A stretch of 64,000 bases of DNA from Hyphomicrobiales bacterium (GCA_900469445.1 UBXM01000020.1:1-64000); one strand, 5' to 3'. Positions 46,649-56,277 are shown, counted from the stretch's first letter. Made by a program: numbers and translations. The notes: generated by a model from the sequence alone, not told the origin.

Positions 46649-47107
46649 TTAGCTCGATTGATCAGTCTTGAAGAGAACTGGGAGATCTACCGCGACGTTC
46701 AAGGGTTCGAAGTGCCGCATGTTCTCGGTAATTACTGTCAGATCGTATGCTCGAGCTGTCGCAGCAATGATGATATCGCCAAGGCCCGGGTTCTGGCCTC
46801 TTCCTTTGGCTTCATCCTCCATAGATCCAGCGATGCGAGCGACAACAGTATCCATCGGCAAGATACGATCATCAAAGCTGCTAGTAATAAAATCCAGCCA
46901 GAACGAAAGCCGTTTTGCTCTTTCAAAACCACCACGGCGATGAAGTGATCGTAGACCCCTCTCAATCTCAGCAATTGTCATTACGGACAAGAACAGCGCG
47001 TCCGCCATACCTTGTTGGTGAAACCACTCGCGAACTTCAGCTGAGGGTGAGACCTTATCAGGCGCAAATTTGCTTATGATATTCGTATCGAGCAGATAAC
47101 CGTTCAC
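46649..47107 (-). CDS. VapC/FitB-type PIN-domain toxin
   Basis: 152 residues. PIN-domain acidic residues are seen in YLLDTNIISKF (first Asp), IAEIERG (Glu), DTVVARIAG (Asp) and LGDIIIAATARAYDLTVITE (later Asp). The toxin is a metal-dependent ribonuclease, probably acting on tRNA or mRNA and held in check by the antitoxin encoded just upstream. The start overlaps the antitoxin stop by four bases (ATGA). The module is bracketed by two CTCTTGA/T-arm-like elements. Confidence 0.9.
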   Translation of the reverse strand: MNGYLLDTNIISKFAPDKVSPSAEVREWFHQQGMADALFLSVMTIAEIERGLRSLHRRGGFERAKRLSFWLDFITSSFDDRILPMDTVVARIAGSMEDEAKGRGQNPGLGDIIIAATARAYDLTVITENMRHFEPLNVAVDLPVLFKTDQSS

Positions 47108-47355
47108 AGATCTACATCGCGCATTTTGGAATGATCACGCTCAAAATCTGCTCCACCCGGAAAGGTCAACAAGAAGTCACCAAAGTTTGCACGAGGCCTC
47201 TTCAGTGCTTTCTTCGCGACCTCTGCGGCTTCCACACTCACAATGACAGCAGCGGGTTTTCCGTGCCTCGTGATCGTAACGAATTCACCTTTCGCAGCTT
47301 CATCCACAAGGCCAGCAAATCCGGCTTTTGCTTCGGCAACACTAATGCTTGACAT
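47104..47355 (-). CDS. Phd/YefM-type antitoxin
   Basis: 83 residues. MSSISVAEAKAGFAGLVDEA and FVTITRHGKPAAVIVSVEAA form the Phd/YefM DNA-binding fold; the C-terminal tail (FERDHSKMRDVDL) would cover the toxin. GGAGG stands five bases before the ATG at 47355, which is chosen over an upstream TTG. It is expected to repress its own promoter together with the toxin. Confidence 0.9.
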   Translation of the reverse strand: MSSISVAEAKAGFAGLVDEAAKGEFVTITRHGKPAAVIVSVEAAEVAKKALKRPRANFGDFLLTFPGGADFERDHSKMRDVDL

Positions 47356-47454
47356 CCGACCTCCAGAACAATGACCATATATAGTCATATATCGAGATAA
47401 TGAGATAATCAATATGCGATAAACCTGTACGGCTGAATCAATGTTCGCATTAAG

Positions 47455-47482
47455 CTCTTGAGCGGATACGAATCCGCGACCC
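47455..47482. repeat. CTCTTGA/T-arm-like element
   Basis: CTCTTGAGCGGATACGAATC then CGCGACCC. GCGGAT-ACGA-ATCCGC is a perfect six-pair hairpin. It lies 100 bp upstream of the antitoxin start, so this element and the one at 46603 flank the whole toxin-antitoxin module in the same orientation. Confidence 0.55.
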
Positions 47483-47618
47483 GTCGTTCAGGTGACTGGC
47501 TGTCAACCAACTTCAATACGAACAGCGCTTGAGCTCCGACATTGTAGCGATGTCCTGAATACCGCTGAGGCGGTGGCGTCTTGAAGCCCAGATGACACAG
47601 CCCCTTGTTGAACCGAGG

Positions 47619-50600
47619 TTAGATTGTGGTCGCCAGCTGCGCGAGACTCGCCGCCAGTTCATCTATCCGGAAAGGTTTCGTCAGGCGCGGAATGTCTGGA
47701 TCCACGCCCTCGCTCTCTGCATAGCCAGAAACCAGAAGAACGGGTGTGTCAGGCTTTTCGCTCCTGACTTCCCGAGCCAGATCCGTCCCGCTTATGCCAG
47801 GCATAAGGTGGTCGGTCACGAGAAGATCAAAGCGCTCCCCGGACTTGACCAGACGGAGAGCTTCCTCGCCGGATGCGACCTCAATGACCGCGTAGCCCAA
47901 GTCGCCCAGCATATCTGCCGTGCTCATCCGCACCAGGTCCTCGTCGTCGACAAGGAGTGCGGTCCCGCAAGTCTTTGCCTCGAGCGGATCGGCGACGGTG
48001 TCGACGGTTTCCGATGTCGCAACGCTTAGTGGCAACCACAGTTCAACATTGGTTCCCAGTCCGAGACGACTTTGGATGGTGAGCGCGCCGCCAAGCTGGG
48101 ATGCAAGTCCATGTACCATCGAGAGACCAAGGCCCGTACCCTTCCCCACGCCTTTCGTCGAGAAGAACGGCTCTATTGCGCGAGCAAGCGTCGCCTCGTC
48201 CATGCCTGCTCCGGTATCTGCGACGTACAAGCAGATGTATTCACCGGGCGGCAGGTTTGTTCGATGACCAGACGAGACGCTTTCCATTCTGGTAGAAATT
48301 CGCAGCGTACCGCCGCAGTCCGCCATTGCGTCGCGTGCGTTCACAGCAAGATTCAAGAGCGCCATTTCGAGCTGATTCGGATCAGCTTTTGCAGGCGGAA
48401 GGCCCTCCGGCACTTCGACCACAATCCTAATCTGCGGACCCGTCGTGCTAGCGATGAGTTCACCCATTCCGGCGACGAGCTGAGCGACATCGACTGGTAC
48501 CGACTGAAGCGGCTGACGGCGGGCGAAAGCGAGCAGCCGCTGAACCAAAGTCTTTGCGCGTTCGGCGGACTGCACTGCCCCTGCTATCAAACGCTGCTCT
48601 CGCTCACTCCCCACACCCCTGCGCTGGAGTAGATCAAGAGCGCCGACGATTGGCGTCAGCAGATTATTGAAGTCGTGCGCGACGCCGCCTGTGAGCAATC
48701 CCATCGCCTCCATCTTCTGCGATTGCCGGAGGGCTTCCTGCGCGGCCTCCAGCTCGGTTTGGCGCTCTTTCTCGTCGGTAACGTCGCGCGTTATAGAATA
48801 GAGCTTGCCGCTCTCCGGCACAGCGACCCACGATAGCCAGCGCCATCCGCCATCCCGGGTGCGGTAGCGGTTTTCAAAGCGCGTCACCGATACGCCGTTC
48901 CGCATAAGTTCAAAGGCCTTCGCACATGGGTCTGCGTCCTCGGTATGAACGAATTGCGCAAACGGCTGGCCCAAGACCTCGTCCGCTGTCCAACCGAGCG
49001 CCGCCGTCCAAGCGGGATTGACCGTGTCGAATGTTTCGCTAGCCAGATCAATCACCGAGAGCAAGTCCAGGCTATGGCGCCAGATCTGGTCGCGCTCTGC
49101 GCTGGTTTCTGCCACCCGCCGCTCTAACGTGTCGTTCAGTTCGCGAAGGAGGTCCTCAGCGCGAGCGCGTTCGGTTGCCGCTCTGACGCGCTCGGCGACC
49201 TCGCGAAAGAGGCCCTCCTCCGACGGCGACCATGCGCGAGGAATGACACTCTGCAAGGCCAACAAGCTGACCCAATGCTCGTCCTCGAACAGGACGACAT
49301 CAAGGTAGGCGCCGACCTGCCTCGCCTGAAGCCCAGCCCGCGCGTCTTTATTGAACCTCGGATCTGTCTGCACATCATCGACCTTGACGACCGGACACTC
49401 ATGATATGCGCGCAGCAATTCCGGTCCGAACGCCGCAAGATCGTGTTCGCCGACAATCGAACCGACGCCGCGCGTATAGTCGCGCTCAATCTTCATGATG
49501 CTTCCGAAATACTCCGCATAGAACACCCGGCTGAGGTTGAACCGCTCGCCAAGCCGCTCGGCTGCAACTGCGGCGATTTCTTTCGGCGTCTTGAGCAGCC
49601 GCATGGCGTCCGAAAGCGACAATAGAAAAGCCTGCCGCGCTTCGCTCTCGCGAAGGGCTTTCTCGGCATGTCCGCGCTCGATCGCAATTGCGAGCTGGGC
49701 GGCGATCGCGCTCAGCGCGTCGAGTTCTCCCGCCGAAAAAGCTTTACCGAGACGACCGAACGAGACAGTGCCGAACAGTTCGCTCCCGGTGAGCAGCGGC
49801 GCGCTAAAATAGGTATCGAGGCCCAACCGTCTGAGAAATACTGCATGCGCCACACCGGATGTTTGGATGTCGGTGACGTGCATCGCGGCCCGACTGACCG
49901 CGACGATCCCACAAACAGTTTGGCCAAACTCAATCCGGGCCGCGGCTTGTTCCTGCTCCGGCGTCAGCCCCACTGCTGTGACCAGCCTGAGTGCACCGTC
50001 GCCGCACTGGTAATGAAACGCTACGTCGAGATCAAACTCGTCTGCAACAAGCGAGAACAAGGCTCGCACAGCGACCAGTTGATCATCTGCCCCGAGCAGG
50101 ATCGTCGACGCCTTGGCGACAAGCGAAAGGCGACGGGCATGTTTCTCGGCCCGCGCTCGCTCGGCCCGCGCGGCGTTTTCCGATCGCTTGAGCTCGAGCC
50201 GAGCCATTGTTTGTTTGGCGAGCACCGCAAGCGCACGTGTCTGCTGCTCGCTTATACCCTGAGGCCTGCTCTTCCGATCCAGGACGCAAACCGTGCCGAG
50301 CGGGATACCGTCAGGCGTCTCCAGAACGGCGCCTGCGTAGAAGCGCAGGCCGTCGGCGATATGGATCAGCGGATTACCTCTGAAGCGATCATCCTGGGTG
50401 AGATCCGGCACCACAAGAACGCCCGGCTGCATGATCGCGTGCCGACAGATGGATACGTCGAGCGGGAGGGTGTCCGTGCCGATGCCAACCTTCGCCTTGA
50501 ACCATTGGCGATCGGCGGCGATGAAGTTGACCACGGCAATGGGTGCTTCAAGGATGTCCGCAGCCAATTCGGCCACATCATCGAAGGCTTCCTCCCGGCC

Positions 50601-50750
50601 GCTGTCGAGTATGGCGTAGCGCTCAATCGCGGCCAAACGGTCCGCCTCATCCCAATGCGGTTCGCGAGTTTTTGGTTCAGGGCAGGATGCCAGATCAGGC
50701 ATAGTGGGGAGTTCTCCGGTTCTGCCATCCTGAAACGCGCGTCCGGACAT
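47619..50750 (-). CDS. GAF-GAF-GAF-PAS hybrid histidine kinase
   Basis: Up to 1043 residues, cytoplasmic. Approximate order: GAF (30-190; APIAVVNFIAADRQWFKAKV), linker helix, GAF (215-370), GAF (385-545), PAS (575-690), HisKA with LLTGGVAHDFNNLLTPIVGA (near 705), HATPase (NLAVNARDAM, DTGAGM) and receiver (925-1040) with LLVTDHLMPG and LTKPF. Three GAF domains suggest binding of cyclic nucleotides, redox cofactors or a chromophore; no specific ligand residue can be named. An alternative start is 50702, with GGAG before it. It is an orphan kinase. Confidence 0.9.
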   Translation of the reverse strand: MSGRAFQDGRTGELPTMPDLASCPEPKTREPHWDEADRLAAIERYAILDSGREEAFDDVAELAADILEAPIAVVNFIAADRQWFKAKVGIGTDTLPLDVSICRHAIMQPGVLVVPDLTQDDRFRGNPLIHIADGLRFYAGAVLETPDGIPLGTVCVLDRKSRPQGISEQQTRALAVLAKQTMARLELKRSENAARAERARAEKHARRLSLVAKASTILLGADDQLVAVRALFSLVADEFDLDVAFHYQCGDGALRLVTAVGLTPEQEQAAARIEFGQTVCGIVAVSRAAMHVTDIQTSGVAHAVFLRRLGLDTYFSAPLLTGSELFGTVSFGRLGKAFSAGELDALSAIAAQLAIAIERGHAEKALRESEARQAFLLSLSDAMRLLKTPKEIAAVAAERLGERFNLSRVFYAEYFGSIMKIERDYTRGVGSIVGEHDLAAFGPELLRAYHECPVVKVDDVQTDPRFNKDARAGLQARQVGAYLDVVLFEDEHWVSLLALQSVIPRAWSPSEEGLFREVAERVRAATERARAEDLLRELNDTLERRVAETSAERDQIWRHSLDLLSVIDLASETFDTVNPAWTAALGWTADEVLGQPFAQFVHTEDADPCAKAFELMRNGVSVTRFENRYRTRDGGWRWLSWVAVPESGKLYSITRDVTDEKERQTELEAAQEALRQSQKMEAMGLLTGGVAHDFNNLLTPIVGALDLLQRRGVGSEREQRLIAGAVQSAERAKTLVQRLLAFARRQPLQSVPVDVAQLVAGMGELIASTTGPQIRIVVEVPEGLPPAKADPNQLEMALLNLAVNARDAMADCGGTLRISTRMESVSSGHRTNLPPGEYICLYVADTGAGMDEATLARAIEPFFSTKGVGKGTGLGLSMVHGLASQLGGALTIQSRLGLGTNVELWLPLSVATSETVDTVADPLEAKTCGTALLVDDEDLVRMSTADMLGDLGYAVIEVASGEEALRLVKSGERFDLLVTDHLMPGISGTDLAREVRSEKPDTPVLLVSGYAESEGVDPDIPRLTKPFRIDELAASLAQLATTI

Positions 50751-51145
50751 TGCTGGAGCATGGGGCAGAACGCTATTCAGTATAGTGTGCCAACGGTTTG
50801 GTCACAGCATATACCTAGCCGCTGGGCCGATTTATTACCAGAGGAAACTGCGAGACCACGAACACCCCGGCCACTCAACCGTTCTCCCCGGCAGCCTTTG
50901 GTCCCAGCGTCCATGATTGGTGTTCAAATGCTCTGTTGGGGAGCACAAACTAGTTCTCGGTTCACGCTACGGCCTTGAAAGGAACCGAACAGCCGGCGCC
51001 TAAGTCGACTTTTTCTAATGATAAATGAACTATTTCTTGGTCTCTCTACTCGGATTTCACCTCGAGACACGAACCGCGGCCCCAGTCATCCCGTTATCGC
51101 AATATGCAGCGGATCTGCTAGTAGCCGGCTTCAGCAAGCTGCATT
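50751..51145. other. 395-bp gap upstream of the hybrid kinase
   Basis: No gene is recognised. Two loose T-arm-like strings without the full CTCTTGA box occur near 50970-51000 and 51058-51090. The kinase promoter should lie here but no motif is clear. Confidence 0.3.
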
Positions 51146-51646
51146 TCAGGGTACTTTAATGCGGCGTACCATATCGCTAATCCCGGCTGGGGAGCCTCGT
51201 TTGGAAAGCATGTAATCGAGGCATTGGAGGATAGCTTTCAGTTTGTTTGGCGCCGCTGTCGGGACGCTCGCACTTTCTAATCGACTTGGCTGCTTTTGTA
51301 AGCTGCGATTAAAAAGCCGGTCATGGTGAGGGCAGACGTTGCTTAGATCCACAAGAGCTTCGACCCAGCTTGTGAAAACCTGATCCGAACCCACTCCGAA
51401 TTGAGCCGCGATGTTTGTTTTGATTGAACCTTCGAGGCATTGAAAAATCCGCGAAGACGCTCCGAAGGTCAGAGATTCCTTCATCGTCCAGATCGGGGGC
51501 AGAACAGGGGGGCTATACGTGTCTCGATGGTGCTTCGCCCTCCGGTCATTGGAAGCCCCATACACCTTGGCGAAGGTCTGAAGCGCGTTGAGATTTGCAC
51601 TCGAATCCTTGAATGCACCTGCATGGTAGTAGGGATGTCGGCCCAA
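51146..51646 (-). CDS. Abi_2 (AbiD/AbiF)-family protein, N-terminally truncated
   Basis: 166 residues. The C-terminal half of an Abi-type protein is clear: LPPIWTMKESLTFGASSRIF, then ALVDLSNVCPHHDRLFNRSL with the conserved NxCxHHxRLxNR motif. Full Abi_2 proteins are about 300 residues, and the N-terminal conserved region is absent here. Such proteins belong to abortive-infection phage defence, perhaps as HEPN-type RNases (the RNxxxH-like motif appears here as SNVCPHH). It is likely inactive or partial. The neighbouring sequence up to 51890 holds nothing else recognisable. Confidence 0.65.
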   Translation of the reverse strand: MGRHPYYHAGAFKDSSANLNALQTFAKVYGASNDRRAKHHRDTYSPPVLPPIWTMKESLTFGASSRIFQCLEGSIKTNIAAQFGVGSDQVFTSWVEALVDLSNVCPHHDRLFNRSLQKQPSRLESASVPTAAPNKLKAILQCLDYMLSKRGSPAGISDMVRRIKVP

Positions 51647-51892
51647 ACGCGCTCAAAGCCTCTGATATGCTGTTGCGTAACAGCAGTTCGAACTGTCCGA
51701 CGGCAAGAAGCAGGCGTCACGCAACTCGGCATCGCATTCATATAGGCTGATGATGTCGTGATACTTCGTGCCGGCTATAAAGGGCTTACACAGCCTCGGC
51801 CGAGAGCCGTCATAGTGCTTACGCTCCAACTGCGGCTCGCGCCAATCGATCGAGATCGATTTTGAGCGCTATGGTCGATAGTCAGTTATTTA

Positions 51893-52757
51893 GGCAGTGT
51901 CCCCATAAACAGGGTTCATCTTATTGACGGTGTGTGATTCAATCTCCTTGAAAGGAGTTTGTCATGCGCCGTCACGAATTGAGCGACGAAGAATGGGCTA
52001 TCATCTCACCTCTCTTGCCGAACAATAGCCGTGGAATTGAACGCGTCGACGACCGCCGGGTGATCAACGGTATCCTGTGGCGTTTCAGGACTGGTTCGTC
52101 CTGGCGAGATGTGCCGGAGCGTTATGGTCCACGCACGACGCTTTACAATCGGTTCTCCCGCTGGCGCAAGGCGGGCGTCTGGGATCGCCTTCTGGACGCC
52201 GTTTCAAAGCGTTACGATGGAGACATCGTGATGATCGACAGTTCTTGTGTTCGTGTTCACCAGCATGGTGCCAACGCTAAAAAGGGGGCTTTGCCGATCC
52301 TTGCATGGGACGTTCTCGCGGCGGCCTGACGACAAAGATCCATGCTCTTGTCGATGCTGATGGCTTGCCGGTTCGACTGGAACTCACCGCCGGCCAAGCC
52401 GCAGATGCACCGATGGCTGAAAAGCTGTTGAGCGACCTGCAGCCCGGCGCGACGATCCTCGCCGACAAGGCATATGACACCGATGCAATTCGCAACTTTG
52501 CCAAGCAACGCAAATGCTGGGCGAATATCCCGGCGAAGGCCAATCGAAAGCAGACATTCAGCTTCAGTCGATGGGTCTACCGTCAGCGCAATCTCGTGGA
52601 ACGGTTCTTCAACCGTATCAAGCAGATGCGAGGCCTCGCGACGCGATACGACCGGCGCGCTGATAATTACATGGCCGCCCTCAAGCTTGCCGCCACGAGG
52701 ATATGGATCGCCTCAGCTAATGAGTCCGTGGCCTAGGATCCTTTATTCGGGGCAGTC
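51893..52757 (+). mobile_element. IS5-family element (IS427-like group)
   Basis: Imperfect terminal repeats: left GCAGTGTCCCCATAAACAGG, right (reverse complement) GACTGCCCCGAATAAAGGAT. It carries two overlapping frames joined by a -1 shift. It is about 865 bp long, normal for this group. Confidence 0.75.
51964..52736 (+). CDS. IS5-family transposase, two frames with programmed -1 frameshift
   Basis: OrfA (51964-52329) starts MRRHELSDEEWAIISPLLPN and carries the first catalytic Asp in IVMIDSSCVRVHQHG. OrfB (52305-52736) continues GRSRGGLTTKIHALVDADGL with the second Asp in LADKAYDTDAIR and the Glu in RNLVERFFNRIKQMRGLATR. The frames meet at the slippery run AAAAAGGGGG (52279-52288); a -1 shift there gives the full-length DDE transposase, as is usual for the IS427 group. 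AAAGGAG precedes the start. Probably functional. Confidence 0.9.
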
Positions 52758-53025
52758 ACAATTGGAAAGAACTCAATGAACCTAATAGCCCACATTGACG
52801 CGCCATTTGGGTGAAGGCTCGCGCAAAAGCCGCCGATCAGGTTAGCGCCCCGCCAGAAAGTCTTCATTGGTTATCCTGGCCGACCGGCTCGATATCACTC
52901 CGGGTCAGTCCTCGGAGCCTTGAGGACTTCAACATGGGCCACGAGTTCGCCGGGATCAAAAGAAGCGCGGAACGACGATATCCGGTTGTCTGCGAATTCA
53001 AGGCGCGCCAATCTAAAAATGGCTC

Positions 53026-53265
53026 TCAGTTTGATCTTTTGCGGAAATCCATGCTTTTCGCGCTTTTATGCGGATACGAGCGTCTTCCGATTGTCTGTCT
53101 GTAAATGATCAAAACGACTGCAATCATCGCCAAGGCTATTAGCGAGAACACACCAAGGCTTCTTATCTCGGTGTGCAGAATAAGCGCATAGCAAACCAAA
53201 GCAGCGCATAGGATAGCGATCGCTACCGCACCGACAACCTCAAATGCTCGGTATATCCAATACAT
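53026..53265 (-). CDS. Small membrane protein, two transmembrane helices
   Basis: 79 residues from ATG 53265: MYWIYRAFEVVGAVAIAILC continues into ALVCYALILHTE, and a second segment reads GVFSLIALAMIAVVLIIY; a basic tail (RQTIGRRSYPHKSAK) follows. An inner-membrane protein of unknown function. The open frame continues upstream to 53412, but that part is not membrane-like and lacks a ribosome-binding site. Confidence 0.5.
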   Translation of the reverse strand: MYWIYRAFEVVGAVAIAILCAALVCYALILHTEIRSLGVFSLIALAMIAVVLIIYRQTIGRRSYPHKSAKSMDFRKRSN

Positions 53266-53656
53266 CGTAACGCCTCGCGGCAGGTGGAGGTCGTTGTAAA
53301 GCCGAAAGCACGACCTCCACACGGCACCAGCTTCCGCCAGCACCTCATTCGAATGTGAATAAAATCTTAAAAGGAAGCAAGTGCCCGATTGCCACCGTAC
53401 GAAAACATACACAGCAAAGTGGCAGTCAGGGATGAAAAACGATGACAGCCACAGTTTTGAAAGCCGAGGGCGTAATAGCTTCCATCGCGCGCTTTGAGCT
53501 CAGTATATGGCAAAGTAAAGGCATAAATGGTGGAGGCGAACAACCTACCCCTAAGTCGCTCAAACCTCCACCTGCCGAGCTTCTTCTCGCACTCGACTGG
53601 CAGAACATAAGCCATCATCCGACAAATGGAAGTTTCGTTCCCCCACTTCAAAGCAA

Positions 53657-53689
53657 AAGGCGGTTCGCAGCGAAACCGCAAACCGCCTT
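53657..53689. terminator. Hairpin, possible terminator
   Basis: AAGGCGGTT / AACCGCCTT, a perfect nine-base stem with a 15-base loop that itself contains a short GCAGCGAAACCGC fold. No clean T-run follows on either strand and no gene ends here. Confidence 0.35.
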
Positions 53690-54414
53690 CTTGTCTTTAC
53701 CAATGTTAAGTAGTGCAGACGATCGAACATACGATCCGAAATTACTTCGCTGCAAGCAGAATAGTTTGTACGGCACCGTACAGAAAATGAGGGCGATCAG
53801 CTTAATCAGAGATGACCGCCCTCACTTCGGCGATATGTCCAGTATCGCCACGGTCCTCGCGACCGGCAGTTTCATTGCCCGAACACTGCTGGAACAGCAA
53901 GTGCTTTATCTTTGCTAAAACCACGATAAACCCGCGCCCGCCGCCGCGCTGCCGGCAACTTCCGATCTATTGCGCACGAAATATTATAACACCGGCCGAA
54001 TTCCGGCTAATCGCCGACATCTTGGCAATGCTTGAAATCCCGGGCGAACGGTTGGACGCTCTTTAGACATGGGCGGCGGGTCTATAATTTGCAAACTATA
54101 TGCGCGCGTCCCCCCTGTCCGATGCTTTTGCAACTTCTACATTACCCTAGAGCTCCCCCCAGAGGGGCTATGAGACGGCTGAGGACATGGCCCATCTCGC
54201 GACTGCGAAATCGGTCCGAATACCGGGAGTAGGAGGTAGGTGACAGGCCTCATCGGACAGCCCTTACTTGATTGGCGGATAAAGACTAATCGACGGCCCC
54301 TGCTCGTAACCCTGTCGAGAGCTATAGCGAAAGATGAGCGCCAAAAATTGAACCGGCAACCCTCAAAATTAAGTGCAATGCGCTGCTGGAACGGGCGCAT
54401 TCTTACAGCTACTA

Positions 54415-54440
54415 CTGATTGGATCAGAACCGCTAACCCG
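54415..54440. repeat. Degenerate T-arm-like string downstream of vapC
   Basis: ATTGGATCAGAACCGCTAAC, sharing GATCAGAACC with the element at 55229-55257 on the other side of the module. It has no CTCTTGA box. Weak alone; noted because it and its partner flank the second toxin-antitoxin pair. Confidence 0.3.
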
Positions 54441-54497
54441 GTAGATTTCTGTGTAACCTAGCCAAATCGAACAACCAGTCAGGAACATCTCAATCAG

Positions 54498-54899
54498 TTA
54501 GGCGGTCCAGTCTTCGACGCGCAAGCCTGCTACGCGATCAAACTGGCGGCGGTTGTTTGTGACGACGATCAATCCGCGCGAGCGAGCGTGTCCTGCGATC
54601 AGTTGATCATATGGACCAATGGGCGTTCCGTTTAGTGCAAGTTCAGCACGCAACTGGCCAGTATGGGTTGCTGCCATCTCGTCATAAGGTAGCACTTCGA
54701 GACGAGCGGAAAACCCCTCAACGACGGCCAAGTTGCGTTCTGGGCTGGATGAATTCTCTGCACCATATATTAGTTCCATCAGGCTGACTGAACTCATACA
54801 AAGCTGTCCGTGGTGACGATTGAACGCGTCTCGCACGTGCTCTGGTTTGTTCTTGATGGTGAAGATGCAGATGTTGGTGTCCAACATGTACTTCAACAT
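54498..54899 (-). CDS. vapC: VapC toxin, PIN-domain ribonuclease
   Basis: 133 residues, full length for VapC. PIN residues: YMLDTNICIFTIK (first Asp), SLMELIYGAE (Glu), GTPIGPYDQLIAGHARSRGL (Asp) and VTNNRRQFDRVAGL (last Asp region). It is expected to cut initiator tRNA or similar RNA unless bound by VapB. The start overlaps the vapB stop by one base (TGATG), so the two are coupled. Confidence 0.95.
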   Translation of the reverse strand: MLKYMLDTNICIFTIKNKPEHVRDAFNRHHGQLCMSSVSLMELIYGAENSSSPERNLAVVEGFSARLEVLPYDEMAATHTGQLRAELALNGTPIGPYDQLIAGHARSRGLIVVTNNRRQFDRVAGLRVEDWTA

Positions 54900-55129
54900 C
54901 AGAATGCCTCGCGCTCCTGCAGCGCAGGCTGATCACGTGCGTTCATAAAGTCGGAGGTCGCAGCGACGCCTTCAAACCAGCTATCCCAGACCTCGCCGAC
55001 GGGGGCAATAATCCGAGTACGCCCAACCGCGACGATGTCCACACGCTTCACGTCATCTGGAAGAGCGACTGCCTTGGGTAGCCGGATAGCCTGGCTACGA
55101 TTACTCTGGAATACAGCACCCTGCTCCAT
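54899..55129 (-). CDS. vapB: VapB antitoxin
   Basis: 76 residues from ATG 55129. SNRSQAIRLPKAVALPDDVK is the AbrB/MazE-type swapped-hairpin DNA-binding domain (SNRSQAVRLPK is typical of VapB). The tail (WDSWFEGVAATSDFMNARDQ) contains the aromatic residues that insert into the VapC active site. The upstream ATG at 55147 is less likely. It should repress its own operon. Confidence 0.95.
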   Translation of the reverse strand: MEQGAVFQSNRSQAIRLPKAVALPDDVKRVDIVAVGRTRIIAPVGEVWDSWFEGVAATSDFMNARDQPALQEREAF

Positions 55130-55542
55130 GACATACTCCTCTGGCATCTACAGATGGGATATGCCGAAAGTTAAGACGTAACCAGGGATATGTCAATGGG
55201 ATATACATCGACATTTAGAAGGCTCGCGCTCAGCTGTTGATCAGAACCAGCGACCCAGTTATCGGCCTTAGGGGTTCCGTGCCCGCCTTAGAAGACGCAA
55301 AGGGAGGGCACTATGAGTTTCGATGGGTAGCCGAATTGAAGCGAGACAGACCTGCCGTGTTCGACCGCAACGCGACTCTCAGAGAGGTGAAGGTTCCATG
55401 ATATCGGTTGAATGCCGGGCGTGCGGGCGTTCCGACGCGCTCGAGCGAAAGATCCTCGTTCGCAAACATGGTGCTTCAATGACGTTCGCGAGGCTGCGCC
55501 GGATGGCGGCGATGGGCTGCGACCGCCCGAACAGCGAAGAGG
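55130..55542. other. Gap upstream of vapBC
   Basis: About 410 bp. It contains a degenerate T-arm-like string at 55229-55257 (GATCAGAACCAGCGACCC). A frame at 55323-55592 has no recognised feature. Otherwise nothing is seen. Confidence 0.35.
55229..55257. repeat. T-arm-like string upstream of vapBC
   Basis: CTCAGCTGTTGATCAGAACC then AGCGACCC. The 3' half matches the elements at 61810 and 47455, while the CTCTTGA box is replaced. Same orientation as the others. Confidence 0.35.
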
Positions 55543-56277
55543 GTGACCGATGCCAGACGCGGTCTCCCTGTCTTGGAGCATCCACCGATTAGCTCAGCGC
55601 CAGATGGCGAGGGACCACTTGACGGTTCATTAGCAAGCTTGTTCACTCGCGGCATGTTCAAAGCTCCGAACGCCGCGCAGATCAAAGTTTCGATCGCCGA
55701 GATCAGGCCGGACGTGTGGCGCCGGTTGATCTTGCCGGCCTACTGGAACCTGGAACAGCTGCATCTCGGGATCCAGGCCGCATTCAACTGGTGGAACTAT
55801 CATCTCTACGAGTTTCGCATCGGTGGCCTCCGTTACGGTGACATTGAGATCCTCACCGAAGACGCGACAGACGAAGATCCCCGGGTTTTCGATCAGACAG
55901 AAGTCCGTTTGCGGGATTTCGAGCAAGGAGCAGTATTCGCCTATCACTATGATTTCGGCGACAGCTGGCGGCACACCGTGGTGATCGAGGATTTCCTGAC
56001 TCTCAATACGCCACCGAAACATAGCAGCTGCGTTGCTGGCGAACGGGCGCGCCCACCTGAGGATGTTGGTGGCGTATCCGGTTACGAGCGGTTCCTGGAG
56101 ATCATCGCCGACCGGGATGATCCGGAATACGCAGACACCATCCGCTGGTGCGGTGGACACTTCGATCAGGCATGGTTTGATCTTAAGTTAACGGACAAAG
56201 ATGTCCGCAATGCACTTCGGTCGAATGCGAAACGACGCCTATATCAACCCAAACCGAAAGCTGCCCCAAAGAAATGA
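55543..56277 (+). CDS. Plasmid pRiA4b ORF-3 family protein
   Basis: Up to 244 residues. The conserved domain begins about residue 45: QIKVSIAEIRPDVWRRLILP, NLEQLHLGIQAAFNWWNYHL, FAYHYDFGDSWRHTVVIEDF and a conserved GERARPPEDVGGVSGYE. This is PF07929, named after a protein of an Agrobacterium rhizogenes Ri plasmid and also known as the IS1096 TnpR-like passenger family. The molecular role is unknown. The GTG start at 55543 has GAAGAGG upstream; ATG 55654 is the alternative. Such genes travel on plasmids and mobile elements, in line with this region. Confidence 0.88.
   Translation: MTDARRGLPVLEHPPISSAPDGEGPLDGSLASLFTRGMFKAPNAAQIKVSIAEIRPDVWRRLILPAYWNLEQLHLGIQAAFNWWNYHLYEFRIGGLRYGDIEILTEDATDEDPRVFDQTEVRLRDFEQGAVFAYHYDFGDSWRHTVVIEDFLTLNTPPKHSSCVAGERARPPEDVGGVSGYERFLEIIADRDDPEYADTIRWCGGHFDQAWFDLKLTDKDVRNALRSNAKRRLYQPKPKAAPKK

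Larger units (their letters stand above)
53266..54497. other. 1.2-kb stretch without a recognised gene
   Basis: Several short frames exist (for example 53442-53918 plus), but none has a recognisable domain. It holds a strong hairpin at 53657-53689 and a T-arm-like string near 54415-54440, immediately beyond the second vapC gene. It is probably decayed sequence. Confidence 0.4.

Noticed and set aside
46497..47482. T-arm-like sequences as complete tRNA genes
   Set aside because: No acceptor stem, anticodon arm or CCA can be drawn around any copy; only the T-arm part is present.
54152..54170. GCTCCCC..GGGGC hairpin as a terminator
   Set aside because: No gene ends beside it and no T-run follows on either strand.
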